DNA of 64,000 nt from Chelydra serpentina (GCA_037349315.1 JBAIAC010000042.1:682001-746000), one strand, 5' to 3'. Positions 10,184 through 22,300 are shown, counted from the first letter of the stretch. The notes: generated by a model not told the origin, from the letters alone. Numbers and translations: made by a program.

Positions 10184-11851
10184 AGGGTTCTCACAAGAAC
10201 ATTTTTGGTGGCCTCAGAGTGCGGCCACTAACTCTTGCTGGTGGCTGCTCTGACAATTTTTCCTACAATACTTAATTAACTTTAAGAAAAACAAATGTAA
10301 CCCTTTGGGGGTTTAAGAGAGCATGGCCCCTTTCAATCTTTTTCCTAACGGGGAAGGGGGAGCAGTGAGAAAAAAGAGGGAAACTCCAGGAGGTGGAGCT
10401 AGAGCTGGGAGAAGAGAAGAAAGGCTGCAAGCTGCAGGCCCTCAGAGGAGAGAGAATCTGCCTGAAGCCAGAGAAGGACTGGGCGGCTGATCGGGGACAC
10501 CCCAGGACAGGAGCCAGGAGGAGCACCGTGCCAGGGCGGCATTGCCCGAGAAGGGCAGGCTGGAGCTGGACTCAGGATCTCTATCACTGCTGCCCAGAGC
10601 TGCATGGGGCTGTGAGTACTGGGGCTTGTGACTCTGCACTGGGAACAAGGAGGGAGGCTGTTAGCTAGTTAAGTGGGGAGGGGGTCGCTCTGTGTGGCTT
10701 TGCAGAGAGCGGCAGAAGAGGGCACCGGAGGGGTTTGTTGGGGAAAGTTCACTGGCGCCAAAAATGACCAGGAGCACCCAAGACTCACCCTTGGACTGGA
10801 ACTTTGCTCAGGACTCCTGAACTCTGTGTGCAGACACATTGCTCAGGGTCTGCCCTTTCAGCCTGTGGGGCCTTGGTTTGGATGCAACCCTGTTTTACCA
10901 CTCCCCCTTGTTTTTCTTCTCTTATCCCTCTGTAAATAAATATTTCCTCTTCTTATTTCCATTATACTTTTCCTGTGGGTGGGTGTGTTCACTCTGGGGG
11001 GTTTGGAACAGGTGCCCCTCGGGTGGAAGGGACTTTCCCTGCTGCATTCCTGCGCGTGCCTTTTCTTGGCTGGAGCTGCCTGCAGAGCAGACTCCATCTT
11101 GGCCATGAGGGTGTTAGAGTTACACAAATAAATATGCACATGTACATGTCCAAATCACTGTAATTTATTTATCTAGGTTGGGTTTTTTTGCAGACTCAGT
11201 AATAAAAATAACATACAGCTGTCTCTATTCTTTGCTGGACCTAAGCAAAACAGAAACACGAGGTGCTTTATACGGTCTTGTCTTTTTTCTTATTGTTTCT
11301 TTTGCTTTTTGGGGGTTGCTTTTTTAAGACTTACTAGCTGGTAAGTCTGTTGTGAAAAGTGATATTAACAAACACACAAATATCACTTTTCACAGCAGAC
11401 TTACTCCGTCCCGGCAAGCCCAGAGACAAATTAAGCCCTGGATGGGGAAGTGGTTACAGAAGCAGCTGGGCGATGGGGCACTAGGGGAGGCAACAGGGGC
11501 CGGGGTGATTGGGGAGGGTGAACTCGGGGCTAGAACCTGTCACCTCACAGCCAGGGAATGGAGCCCAAAGCCCCGGGCCTGGGGATGGAACCCAAAGCCC
11601 CATGGGTGGAGCCTGTCACCCACCACCCCACGACTGAAGCCCAACCCCACCTCCATGGAAGGTGGGGAACTCACACCAGCTGTCTGCTTCTCCAGCTTTT
11701 CTCTCTCCAGAAGTGGCCAGGGCCCAACCACTGCTGAAGAGGGGCTGCTGCTTTACTCCCCCCATCCCCATCACCACCCAGGAGACTGTGGCCACAAGAA
11801 AAGCCCCTGGTGGCCGCATGAGGCCACGGTGGCTGCATTTGAGAAACACTG
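10184..11851. mobile_element. 1.67-kb hAT-type non-autonomous element
   Basis: The left end CAGGGTTCTCAC and right end GAGAAACACTG are inverted, and the flanks GCTCAGAG and GCTTAGAG match at 7 of 8 bases. No transposase is seen inside. The interior has a GC-rich block, an AATAAATATT stretch near 10935 and a 64-nt hairpin at 11341-11404. Confidence 0.6.
11341..11404. other. 64-nt hairpin with 26-bp stem
   Basis: The left arm 11341-11366 and right arm 11379-11404 are complementary over 26 positions with one mismatch, which would be a G-U pair in one RNA sense. The 12-nt loop is AACAAACACACA. It could be an old inverted-repeat element or a microRNA-like precursor; expression is unknown. Confidence 0.7.
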
Positions 11852-11859
11852 GCTTAGAG

Positions 11860-12990
11860 AATCAACCTAGCTTCTTCAGCACAATTTTTTTCTCTCCACA
11901 CTGGAAAGAAAAAAACGCATCTTACACTACATTTGGGCCACAACCATGTTTAAAAGTTATTTTTGCAGTATGTGGAGAAGGGCTGTCTCCACTGTGTATG
12001 GAAAAGGGCTATCATGTGGACTTTATACTCTTTGCAGTCTTGCATTGAAACTACATTTGCCTGTCTCTGTTCCAGTCTCTATACAGCCAATGGAATTATT
12101 ACAGGATTCTTGTGGTCTGTTACAGCAGCCGGGCACCACTGGCCTGTATTAAGCAAGAATCAGACTAGAAACCAATCAATATCAGCACCCAAAAATACCT
12201 ACTGCAGGGAAATCCTCACTGAAGAATATCACTTGTAATGGCCACATAACTCACTATCACTCCTTAAAACAACTATCCTAATCCAGACTACAACATACAC
12301 CCACAGGCCCTCCAGTTGTTAAATTGCACGGTGGTTACAGTATAATTAGCACAATTATTGCCGTGCAGGAGTTGGCACTATGACAAGGGGGGAAACAGTG
12401 GTTTTCTCAGACTGATATAAAATAAGCAACAGGGTGACTGTGGTTTCAGAGAAGCCTAGATGACACCTTATTCTTTATCAGCCTTACAAGGAGCACAGTA
12501 AAAAAAAAGGGGGGGGAAGGGGGAATCTAGAGAACAGTCCCCTATTCTGAAATTTTTCTCAATCAAAAAAACGTATTTGGTTTGTCATCTGAATGCAAGA
12601 TTGGCCTTTACCCAACCGCCACTCCAATCCTGCAGTGAGTTCTTTGTGGGCGGAATCCCACACCACACAGAAGCTCGCTGTTTTCAGCGAGGAGCTCTGC
12701 GGGCATAAGGGTCCACTGAAGCATTGCAGGGTCAGAACTTAAGAAGTAAAAACAAAACGCCCACATAAGCTTCGAGAAGGCAAATGACCTCGGGGGATAA
12801 ATGTCGTCATCATACAAGATTTTAGAAATCAACCACATCCAAACTCTACACAAAACCTTTTACAAGACAGAATACATTCCTTTCCATTTGGCACAAGGGG
12901 TCTGGAGGTCTCAGTTGTATTTCAAGCCATTTATCAAATCAAAGCAGCATCCCACCCAACTTCCTTTTTTCCTTCAGTTTGTTGATTTGA
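11860..12990. other. Intergenic, no feature recognised
   Basis: Mixed-composition sequence without splice-bounded lectin exons or a recognised repeat. Confidence 0.4.
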
Positions 12991-12994
12991 GAGA

Positions 12995-12997
12995 GTT

Positions 12998-13028
<31 letters not shown>

Positions 13029-13029
13029 A
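12995..13029. repeat. (GT)n(GA)n microsatellite
   Basis: A run of GT dinucleotides passes directly into GA dinucleotides. Confidence 0.9.
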
Positions 13030-13264
13030 ACAGTGAGATTTTGTTTGAATGAACCCACACTTAGTGGTTTTATTTATTATAACACACTTAAAAAAAAAGA
13101 AAATGAACATTTGTCCTTCAGTTCATTTGGAACCACAAACTTCTCCTTCTCATTCCTCTTTCTGGGGTTTCCTTTCCCCCCAGCACAGAGTGCTGCTCAC
13201 GTCTGGATTCCCTCTGTCCCAGCTGACGATGAGGACGTGGCTGGGAAGAGAGTTCTTTGCTGGA

Positions 13265-13697
13265 GGGTCCTGAGCAAGTAGAACCTGGCCTTTGAGGAAA
13301 GGTTAAGAAAACTAGGCACGTTGCGTCTTGAGAAAAGAAGATGGAGGGGTGCCTGATAACAGTTTGCAAATATGTTAAGGGTTGTTATAAAGAGGACAGT
13401 GATCAACTGTTCTCCATGCCCACTGAAGGTAGGATAAGAAGGAATCGGCTTACTCTGCAGCAAGGGAGATTTAGATTGGATATTAAAAGCAATTTTCTAA
13501 CTCTAAGCGTAGTTAAGCTCTGGAACAGGTTACCAAGGGAGATTGTAGAATCCCCGGCATTGGAGGTTTTTAAGAACAGGTTGGACCAACACCTGTCAGG
13601 GATGGTCTAGGTTTGCCTGGTCCTGCCTCAGGCTCGGGGAATGGACTAGGTAACGTTTCAAGGTCACTTTCAGCCCTAAATTTCTATGATTCTATGT
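13265..13697 (+). mobile_element. CR1 LINE 3' end
   Basis: A forward copy from the C-terminal reverse-transcriptase remnant (RFRLDIKSNFLTLS-type peptide) through GGAGGTTTTTAAGAACAGG to the terminal TTCTATGATTCTATG repeat. Confidence 0.93.
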
Positions 13698-13792
13698 CAC
13701 ACTATGGCCTTGTCTTCACCAGGAAAAAAGGATTTACCACCATGTTGGCTAACATATGGTAAAATCCGAGTGTGGACAAAACAGTTGTTAGG

Positions 13793-13990
13793 TTTCAGAG
13801 TGGTAGCTGTGTTAGTCTGTATCAGCAAAAACAACGAGGAGTCCTTGTGGCACCTTAGAGACTAACAAATGTATTTGGGCATAAGCTTTTGTGGGCTAAA
13901 ACCCACTTCATCAGATGCATGGAGTGGAAAATACAGTAGCAGGTATATATACACAGTACATGAAAAGATGGGAGTTGCCTTACCAACTGG
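13793..13990 (-). mobile_element. Penelope-like 3' end
   Basis: Reverse copy of the same 3' terminus as at 44590-44915: GTGTTAGTCTGTATCAGC, CACCTTAGAGACTAAC and AAACCCACTTCATCAGATG. Confidence 0.75.
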
Positions 13991-14021
13991 GGCGGGGGGG
14001 GGGGGGGGCCTTAACGAGACA

Positions 14022-14038
14022 GGGTTAGGGTTAGGGTT
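14022..14038 (+). repeat. Short interstitial telomere-like repeat
   Basis: AGGGTTAGGGTTAGGGTT, about 2.5-3 units, just after an 18-base G run. Confidence 0.75.
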
Positions 14039-14357
14039 GACAAGCTGACAAGCAAATGTGAGTAACAGTAGGGGGAAATTAATATGGGGAAATTAGTTTT
14101 CGTAAAGATAGTTGTTGTCCCACACATTACTTGGTCACGCATCTTCCCCGGGCTGTTAGTGTGTGTGAAAACCACAAACTGCTCACATAGGATTTTTTTT
14201 AAAAATATCGTGTTTCATGCTCTTTGCAAACTAGAGGCTGGTTATGAAATGAGTCACTTTGACTTCCAACATGTCAGTGATTTGTGTATCGGGTTTTTTT
14301 TTTTGTGGTTTTGTGGTGTAAACAAAGGGTTGAAATGACTGGGCGATCGTTTACAAC

Positions 14358-14697
14358 ATAGATGCCCACTTCCCCTCTAGCCGGGGGGGGGCGGAGGGGT
14401 GCTCAACCCCCACCCCTCTGCCCCAAGCCCTGCTCCCACTCCACCCTTTCCTCCAAACCCCCATCCCTGCCCTGCCTCTTCCCACAGCCTCCTGAACACT
14501 GCGAAACAGCTGTTTGCGGCAGGTGGGAGGTACTGGGAGGAGGTGGAGTTGATCAGCAGGGGCTGTCGTGGGGGGGGGGGGGGGCAAGAGGCGCCAGCGG
14601 GGAGGAGCTTGGCTGCTGGTGGGTGTTGAGCACCCACTAATTTTTCTCCATGGGTGCTCCAGCCCTGGAGCACCCACCGAGTCAGTGCTTATGGTTT
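14358..14697 (-). mobile_element. GC-rich repeat ending in GGTGCTCCAGCC / GAGCACCCACCG
   Basis: It shares its end GGTGCTCCAGCCCTGGAGCA with copies at 57698-57990 and 62660-62728. The open frames inside are compositional. Confidence 0.65.
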
Positions 14698-14974
14698 ACA
14701 ACAAAGGGCATGTCACAAGCGACAATGGACTCAAACATGCCTCTTAATCCTGCATTTCTTGGTTTTCATAAGTCGATGTTCTGGGAAGGCAGCCGATACC
14801 ACCAGACAGCTTCAACTCTGCACTAATTAAATTGGTTTTGAACTTTAATAGCCACTAGGTATTTGTAAAGTGCACAGCACAAGGGAGACCCTGAGCTCAG
14901 CTGGGGCATCTTTGTGTACCATCATTACATAAACAGTAAATCTTCATTCACTACCTGGCACAGCTGTGTCAAAG

Positions 14975-15629
14975 CAGCAGTTCTCAACCCAGGATACATG
15001 TACCCCTGGGGCTATACAGAGATCTTCCAGGGGCTATCATAGAATATCAGGGTTGGAAGTGACTTTAGTAGGTCATCTAGTCCAACCCCTGGCTCAAAGC
15101 AGGACCAATCCCCAATTTTTGCCCCAGATCCCTAAATGGCCCCCTCAAGGATTGAACTCACAACCCTGGGTTTAGCAGGCCAATGCTCAAACCACTGAGC
15201 TATTCCTCCCCCCAAAGCAAGACCAATCTCCAATTTTTGCCCCAGATCCCTAAATGGCCCCCTCTTGGGTCAGTGGGGTACATCAACTCATCTAGCTATT
15301 TGCCTAATTTTACAACAGGTAACATAAAAAGCACCAGCCAAGTCAGTAGAAAATATAATTTCATACAATGACTTGTTTCTACTGCTCTATATGCTATACA
15401 CTGAAACGTCGATACAATATGTATCTTCCAACTGATTCATTTTTATAATTATAGGGTACAAATGAGAAAGGCAGCAATTTTTCAGCAATAGCAGCTGTCT
15501 CACTTCAGGGTATTGATGTCTGATTTTGCAAGCAAGCCGTTTTTCAGTGAGGTGAAACTGGGGGGTACGCAAGACAACTCAGCCTCCGGCAAGGGGGTAC
15601 CGGTCGTGTGGAAAGGTTGAGAGCTGCTG
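14975..15629. mobile_element. hAT-type element with a SINE inserted inside
   Basis: Ends CAGCAGTTCTCAACC and GGTTGAGAGCTGCTG are inverted repeats. Flanks TGTCAAAG and TGTCCAAG match at 7 of 8 bases. The tRNA-derived SINE at 15037-15215 interrupts it and is therefore younger. Confidence 0.85.
15037..15215 (-). repeat. tRNA-derived turtle SINE
   Basis: Reverse copy: CR1-like tail first (ATCATAGAATATCAGGG), then the tRNA-like head ending GAGCTATTCCTCC. A partial duplicate of its middle follows at 15216-15267. Confidence 0.9.
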
Positions 15630-15779
15630 TGTCCAAGAACAACCTCCCTTGACCACCCCCGAACCCGATCCTGCTCTGTTCCCTTTGCGAAACTTTTAGT
15701 CAGCCCGGTAACGAAGAAGTTTTGTGGTTTGAGGGTAACTCACTGGCAGGAAACGACCCGAGGCGTCACAGCCAAGGGC

Positions 15780-16550
15780 TGAAAGTTGAAAGGGAGACGG
15801 GGCAGCTCGAGGTGGGGCCAGTGTGTGTCGGGCAGGCGAGCGGACGGGAGCCGGGCGGGGCGGGGCGGGTGGGAGCCCCACACAGCGGGGGGAAGGGGGG
15901 GATTTTGTTATTTTGAGCCTCTAGAAGCGGAGCCGCCCCTGGATCCATGACTAGGCCGCGGGGGGGCCGCCCACGGACCCACCCCCCACTCGTGGCTCTG
16001 ACTTGGGAGGTGAGACGGGGGCGCGGTGCAGCCTGATGGGGGGAGTGTTATGGGGGGGGTGTCCTAGGCGCCCCCCCCGGCCGGATCCTGGAGTGGGGGG
16101 AGGGAAATGGGGGCACAACATGGGGGTGCGCACGAGCTATCGGGGGGGAGGGGCACCCCGGCCGGTGGGGGGGGGCACGCTAACGGGGGGGCACAGCCGG
16201 GGGGGGGGAGGGGGCTCACCCGGCTGGGGGGGTGACATCGGGGGATGCGGGGGCGGCTCGTCCGATAACACGGGATCCGGGGGGGTTGCGCAGCTGGAGA
16301 CCCCTGGATGGAGCCTCACCTCGGACACGAGCGCAGCGCCGCCGTCAGCGCGGGGCGCTAGTGGGAAATCTAAAATGGCGGCCTCCTAGTTCGACGAGTC
16401 GGCGGGGACACGCCTCTCGTGGAACCTCCAAAGCGCATGCGCAAGAGAAAAGACTGGGGTGGGAACGAGGCGAGTCCCCGCCCCTTCGAATCGGCCTGAG
16501 GGCGTCCTATAAAGAGGGAGGGGCCAATGGTGGCTTCTTAAGTGTGGGGA
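15780..16550 (+). promoter_or_regulatory. CpG-rich promoter-like region
   Basis: This GC-rich block carries, in order, a YY1-type site (AAAATGGCGGCC, 16372-16383), a perfect NRF1 palindrome (GCGCATGCGC, 16433-16442), a GC box (16476-16484) and TATAAAG (16508-16514). The spacing suits a plus-strand start near 16540. No coding exon can be tied to it directly. Gene B's first coding exon is 2.75 kb downstream, so an untranslated upstream exon of B is one option. Confidence 0.5.
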
Positions 16551-16810
16551 TGCTGCTGTTGCTGATGGGGTTTCGCCAAGTGGGGTGGGGGCTGCCAATG
16601 GGGGTTCAGTGGGGGACCCTGAAGTGGAGGAGGTTAACGGGGGACTCCCAAGGTGGGAGGGACTGGTAGTGGGGGGGGGGGGGGGGTCAATGGAGGAATC
16701 CCAGATGGGAGGAGCCAATGGGGGAATCCTAAGTGGAGGGGGGGGGGGCTGCTAATGGGGGAAGTCTAAGGGGGGGGGGGGCTGCTAATTGGCCTCAGTG
16801 GAGGAATCCC
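16540..16810. repeat. Degenerate G-rich tandem repeat
   Basis: Units of the type GGGGCCAATGGGGG and GGAATCCTAAGTGGAGG recur irregularly, with G runs up to about 17. The frames inside are not judged coding. Confidence 0.6.
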
Positions 16811-17240
16811 CTACCGACCTTAGCTACATTAACAGATGAATTCTTCTGTCGACGTAGCATCTGCAGCGAGTGTTATGTTGGTGTAGCTATGTTGGTCTGG
16901 GATATTTGGGGTTTCTTCCCCCCCCCCCCCCCCCCCCCCGCTTCTTGTTGACGTAGCTATGCCAATATCACTTTCAAGTGTAAACCCAGGCCTGGTCCCC
17001 ATTACAGAGTTAGGTCCATTTAACTACTCCGCTCAGGGGCTGTGCAAAATTTTATGCCCCGTGCAATGTCATTAAGCTGACCTAAGCTCGTTAGGTGGAT
17101 GGAAGAATTTCGTGGACCCAGCTGTCACCTCTGGGAGAGGTGAATTTACTACAGAGACAGAAGAGCCCTTCCATCGCTGTAGGAAGTACCTATGCTACGC
17201 TGTAGGAAGTGTCTATGCTACAGTGCTGTGGCAGCACATC
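16811..17240. mobile_element. GTCGACGTAG-type miniature element family
   Basis: Shared words (GTGCAATGTCATTAAG, CTTCCATCGCTGTAGGAAG, TGCTACAGTGCTG) link this block to those at 28690-28975 and 53983-54235. It contains a 19-base C run at 16919-16938. Confidence 0.65.
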
Positions 17241-17367
17241 TAGGGTGACCAGATGACCCTATTTTATAGGGACAGTCCCGATTTTGGGGGCTTTTTCTGA
17301 TATTAGCTCCTATTACCCCCCCCACCCCCTGTCCCGATATTTTCACACTTGCTGTCTGGGCACCCTA
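17241..17367 (+). mobile_element. hAT-type miniature element, GGTGACCAGA family (copy 2)
   Basis: TAGGGTGACCAGATGACCC to GGGCACCCTA, flanked by perfect 8-bp duplications AGCACATC at 17233-17240 and 17368-17375. Confidence 0.95.
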
Positions 17368-17404
17368 AGCACATCTGTAGAGTTTTAACTGTAGACATAC
17401 CCCA

Positions 17405-17485
17405 AGGCTTAGATTGCAAACTCTGAGGCAGGGGCTCTCTTTTTTCTTTTGTGTTTGTACAGTGCCTAGCACAGTGGGATCCTGG
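17405..17485 (+). repeat. MIR-like SINE 3' part
   Basis: GCTTAGATTGCAAACTCT, GCAGGGGCTCTC and ACAGTGCCTAGCACAGTGGG follow the MIR 3' order. Confidence 0.7.
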
Positions 17486-17802
17486 TCAATGATTATACAA
17501 GGAGAAGACAGCTTGGGAGAGTCTCCCTGTTTGTGAGACACCTGTTTCCATGAGCATAGGGTGAGTGGCATGTGCCTCCCTTATATGAGTGATGGTTAGC
17601 AAGTGTAATAGAAATGTTTCAGTTTCAACTTTAATGTAGTATAATTTATGTACTATAAAATTGGAAAGTTTGAAACAAAAAAATATTTCAAAATTAAAAA
17701 TTGACACAAAAACACGACCTCGTCCCAAAGTATCATTTTGATTTTTTTTTCCCTAAACAAAATTTTGTTTAAATTGACGCGGTTCTGCAGCGCATTTTGA
17801 AA

Positions 17803-17975
17803 GGAGGGATAGCTCAGTGGTTTGAGCATTGGCCTGCTAAACCCAGGGTTGTGAGTTCAATCCTTGAGGGGGCTATTTGGGGATCTGGGGCAAAAATTGG
17901 GGATTGGTCCTGCTTTGAGCCGGGGGTTGGACTAGATGACCTCCTAAGGTCCCTTCCAACCCTGAGATTCTATGA
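17803..17975 (+). repeat. tRNA-derived turtle SINE
   Basis: The head GGAGGGATAGCTCAGTGG holds a pol III A box (17810-17822), with a B box GAGTTCAATCC at 17853-17863. The tail GACCTCCTAAGGTCCCTTCC to GATTCTATGA matches the CR1 3' end. This architecture is that of the cryptodiran pol III SINE and is the main taxonomic clue. Confidence 0.93.
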
Positions 17976-18034
17976 AATCCACGTTATCTGATGGAAAATT
18001 CTTTTGTTGGAAAGTTTTCAACCAGCTCTGATTA

Positions 18035-19285
18035 GTTGTATACCAATAGCCTAAGAGCCTAGATCATGGACCAGCCATCGAATAAACCAGGGCAGAGCCT
18101 TCTGAGGGCAGCTGTGTGACTTTAAAGCACAATGGGTTTAACTGAATGGCAATAATTTGTATTGTGCCATGCTGAATGTGGACAAGGCCTTTCCCTGGTA
18201 AGATAGTGATGTAAATTGCACCAGTGCAGCAGGTTTCTTAGGGGTTTGCAAGTGCAGCTACACTAGTGCAATTGTCTCTCATGTAGACAGGGCCGTATTC
18301 TGGAGGTGGCAGCTGTGACACTAGTTCACTGTCTTAGCTCTAATGTGGTAGGTGGCAGGCAGCCGGGGTGCTGTCAAAACAGTGCGGGAGCTGTGAGAGG
18401 CAGAGCACTGGGTTACATGCAAGACATGAACTCCCCAAGCTACTGTTAAAGTAGCATCCAGAGCCGAGGTGCAACAAAGCCTGCCCAGGGCTCGCTGGGG
18501 CTCGAACCCTCCAGAGCCACAGGCCACAAGGGGCTGCAGAGAACAGCTTTCCCCCACCGCCGCCGGTTCCTCCTCTGGCTGGGTGGCTCTTGGCACAGAT
18601 GTTGGGTGCGGAATTGCGTGCTCTGGGCTCTGCTCGCAGCGTGGAGTTGCTGAGCGAGGCCAAGTCTGCAAGGCGGAGCTGCGGGAACAATAGACCCAGC
18701 GTGAGGAGCCTAGGTTTTAAGATGAGAGCCCCAGGCTGGGAGGAGCTCAAGGCTGATGGGGTCTCACACACACTCTGCCTCGCCTCATCACATGCTCTGC
18801 CCCAGAGAAACGCGCCCACTGAAATCAGCACCCTTAGGTCCCTGTCAGGAAAATTCTGATTACACCCCTGATGCAGGCCAGATTTAAAAACAGTAAATGA
18901 TTTTCTGCTTCCTTCAAATTCCCCCTGCAGTTTCATGTAGGCAGTTAGCAGTTTATGATGAGATGTATTTTTTTCCCCTGAAGCTATGTGCAATTACCGA
19001 GCTGCCCCAGGAGTGTCTGCATTCAGTGACTGGCTGAACAAATCCTCGTCCATAGTGTGCATCAATGTTTCTAAGATATTTTTAGATTGAAGGTGCCAAT
19101 GCAATGTAACACTTGCCCCTGCTAAAAGCCCTGGGTGTTTGTTTTGATCACCGTGTGGCAATGAATGACAAAACCCAAATGCCCTGACTCTTAAATCTTG
19201 GATTTCAGGTCTTCAAATGACGGCGGTTCCTGTTCTAAACACAGCTTCAGCCTGAGAGAGAATTGAGCAGAGCCCAGTGTTCATA
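18035..19285. other. Region upstream of gene B
   Basis: No exon or clear repeat is supported. Promoter elements for gene B should lie here or in the CpG-rich block further left, but none is certain. Confidence 0.4.
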
Positions 19286-19289
19286 GACC

Positions 19290-19377
19290 ATGCATCTCAC
19301 TCAGAGAAAAGAGCCTGAGAATTCTGCTGAGGACCCTCTTAATAACAATGGGGATCGAGAGAGGGCAGGAAAACCAG
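19290..19377 (+). CDS. Gene B exon 1: cytoplasmic tail
   Basis: The exon is 88 bp, ATG in ACCATGC context, ending CCAG|GTAACC in phase 1. The tail is rich in E, N and D and has no tyrosine motif. Confidence 0.8.
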
Positions 19378-22300
19378 GTAACCAGAGCCTCGCTGCTCAG
19401 GTACAGGGTGGAGGGAGAGACAAATGTAAGACCCATCTACACTGGAAGAATAGCCATGTTTACACACACATCTGAAACGTGGTCGTGGCTCTTCTGTGTT
19501 ATAACAAAACTCTTCTTGACAGTGAACAGGACAAACATGTTTTAGCCTAGGTGTCTGGCAGGATTAGAAGAGGCTTTATGGCATGGTTAACCTGCTTCCC
19601 CCACACACACACACTAACCATAACACAGGAGAGACGTCACCTTGTTTAAATACTGAGGTTGCCTTTTCAAAGGAGGATGCCGCATTGCATGTGCTTTCGG
19701 CGTATTGGATCACCCCAAAACTCTCTCCTATGTGTTGTTACCTCATTTTGTACCTGTAACTCTCTGCACAGCTGTGGGAGTGTTGTGGGTTATTAAGTAG
19801 GTTCGCGTACATTTCTGGGTGCAGCATATATTGCACCTGCGCATGATGATTTGGCCCTGGAATGGGAACATTTTCCATCCTGTAGCAATTTCTCTACTCT
19901 TTAGGAACACTAAACCAAATGTATTCTGCTTCTCCTCCTAAATTTCCAGCATCTCTTCTACCCCATGGCTTGTCTCAGAGCATCCTTACTAATGTAGGGC
20001 CACTACATTTGTGGGCTCGGTGTCTGAGAGAGTCTGATCTCCTGGGTAGGGAGCACAGGCAGGGCATAGGGAAGAGACTGCAGAATGAGACATTGCCCTC
20101 CCCTGTTAGTTGGGAGCCAGTCAGCCCTGGGATACTCGGGATCACAGCTCCAGAGAGCCGGGACCGGAACAATGAGCATAAGGGAGAGAAAGCAGGAGCG
20201 GTTTAACTAAGTGCCCTATCTGGCAGCTGACATGCTGGTATTATAACTATGGGTCCTCACATCCTCCTCTTCCAGGAGACCCGACGGCTTTCTCTCTTTC
20301 AGGTGGTCAGCGTTGGGCCAAGCCCTGGAAACACTGTACGCGTAAATTCCTCTTTATACTCGTGACCATTGCTTTCATCGTCATCGTGGTTTTGTCAGGT
20401 GAGAGTTCAGGGCTCCTTGCGCCTTTCTGTTTTCCATTCAGCCCGGGAGTGGCCGCAATCGCACGTTTTTCTCTCTTCTTGCCTCAGATAGTTGGGCCAC
20501 GGTGGATTTATACAAGACTCTTGCTCCAACTGCCCTTAACAGGACTGCCTCATTCGCCCTTCAAACCATCTCTGTGATATGATTCATGGGCACCAGTCCC
20601 TAAACCTCCTTTTTTGCCCTGAAAGGGTTAACATTTCAATGAAGTCTTTAGTTTAGCTTGGTCATCTTTTATCTGATGCAGTAGCCAATAAAGAGGCCTC
20701 TAAACGAGAGGTGGAATGAGTTCAAACAATGGTGGACAACTCATCAGGATAATCTGATTGCGGGCCAGGAGACATTGTGCTGACGTTGACTAGGGTGACC
20801 AGATGTCCCGATTTCATAGGGACAGTCCTGATTTCGGGGGCTTTTTCTTGTATAGGCACCTATTACCCCCCACCCCGTCCCGATTTTTTACACTTCCTAT
20901 CTGGTCACCCTAACGTTGACTGTCCGCAGGCAACACCCCGCTTCCCGCCCACAGCTTCCAGTGGCCGCGGTTCTCTGTTCCCAGCCAATGGGAGCTGTGG
21001 AAAGTGGTGGCCAGCGCGTCCGTGTGGCCCCTTCACCTGCAGGCGCCGCTTCCCGCAGCTCCCATTGGCCAGAAACGGAACCACGGCCACTGGGAACTGT
21101 GGGGGCGGTGCCTGCGGACAGTCAATTTCAGCAAAATGTCTCGCAGCCTGCAATCAGATTACCCTGGTAGGCCGCAGGTTGCTCACCACTGAGTTAAAAT
21201 CTTTCTCCGAGCCAGTCAGTGCAAAGTTTTGTGATGAGGCTCTGGTGCCATCTTGTGGCTGGACTTTATTTAGATTTTAAAAAAATAAAATAATGCAGGC
21301 TATTTGCATGTATTAAACAACGCTAATAAGTGCAAAGTAATGCACATTAGAAAAAAATCAGTCCCAATTATACATACCAAGTGATGGGTCTAAATTAGCT
21401 GTTGCCCCTCAAGAAAGAGATCTTGGAGTCATCTTGGATAGTTCTCTGAAAACATCCGTTCAATGTGCAGCAACAGTGAAATAAACTAACAGAATATGAA
21501 GAACCATTAGGAAAGAGAGAGTGCCATTTATGATATTTTTGTCTTATTATCTAATTAAATCTGTGGTACACTCACACCTTGAATACGGCGTGCAGTTCTG
21601 GTCACTCCAACTCAAAGCTATATTAGAATTGGAAAAGGTGCAGAGAATGGTGACAAAAATGATTAGGGGACTAGAACAGCTTCCGTACGAGGAGAACTAA
21701 GGAAAGCCTGGGACTGTTCAACTTAGAAAAGAGACGACGACAGGGGGAATATGACGGAGGTCTGTAAAATCATGACTGGTGTGGAGCAACTTAATAGGGA
21801 AGTGTTATTTACCCCTTCACATAACACAAAAACCAGGGATAACCTGATGAAATGAGTAGGCAGCAGGTTTAAAACAAACAAAAGGAAGTATTTCTTCACA
21901 CGACGCACAGCCAACCTGTGGAACTCCTTGCCAGGGGATGTGAAGGCCAAAAGTATAAGGGGGTTCAAAAAAGAATTAGATTAAGTTCATGGAGAATAGG
22001 TTAATCAATGGCTATTAGCCAAGATGATCAGGGATGCCGCTCCGAATATCCAACTGCCAGAAGTGAGGACTGGACAACAGGGGATGGATCACTTGATGAT
22101 CACCTGTTCTGTTCATTCCCTCTGGGGCACCTTGCATTGGCCATTGCCTGAAGACAGGATACGGGCTAGATGGACCATTGGTATGACCCAGTGTGGCTGA
22201 TCGTATAGTCTTATGCTGTGACTTTCAGTCAGATGCTTTTTTCTTTTTAAAAATAAAATCCTTTACTTTTTTTTTTTTTTTACTGAATCTAATATACAGA

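Noticed and set aside
17803..17875. A true tRNA gene
   Set aside because: A and B boxes are present, but the sequence continues into a CR1-like tail and a second copy exists at 15037-15215, so it is a SINE.
18340..18993. 217-residue minus-strand frame
   Set aside because: Composition is not protein-like, no family is recognised, and splice context is absent.
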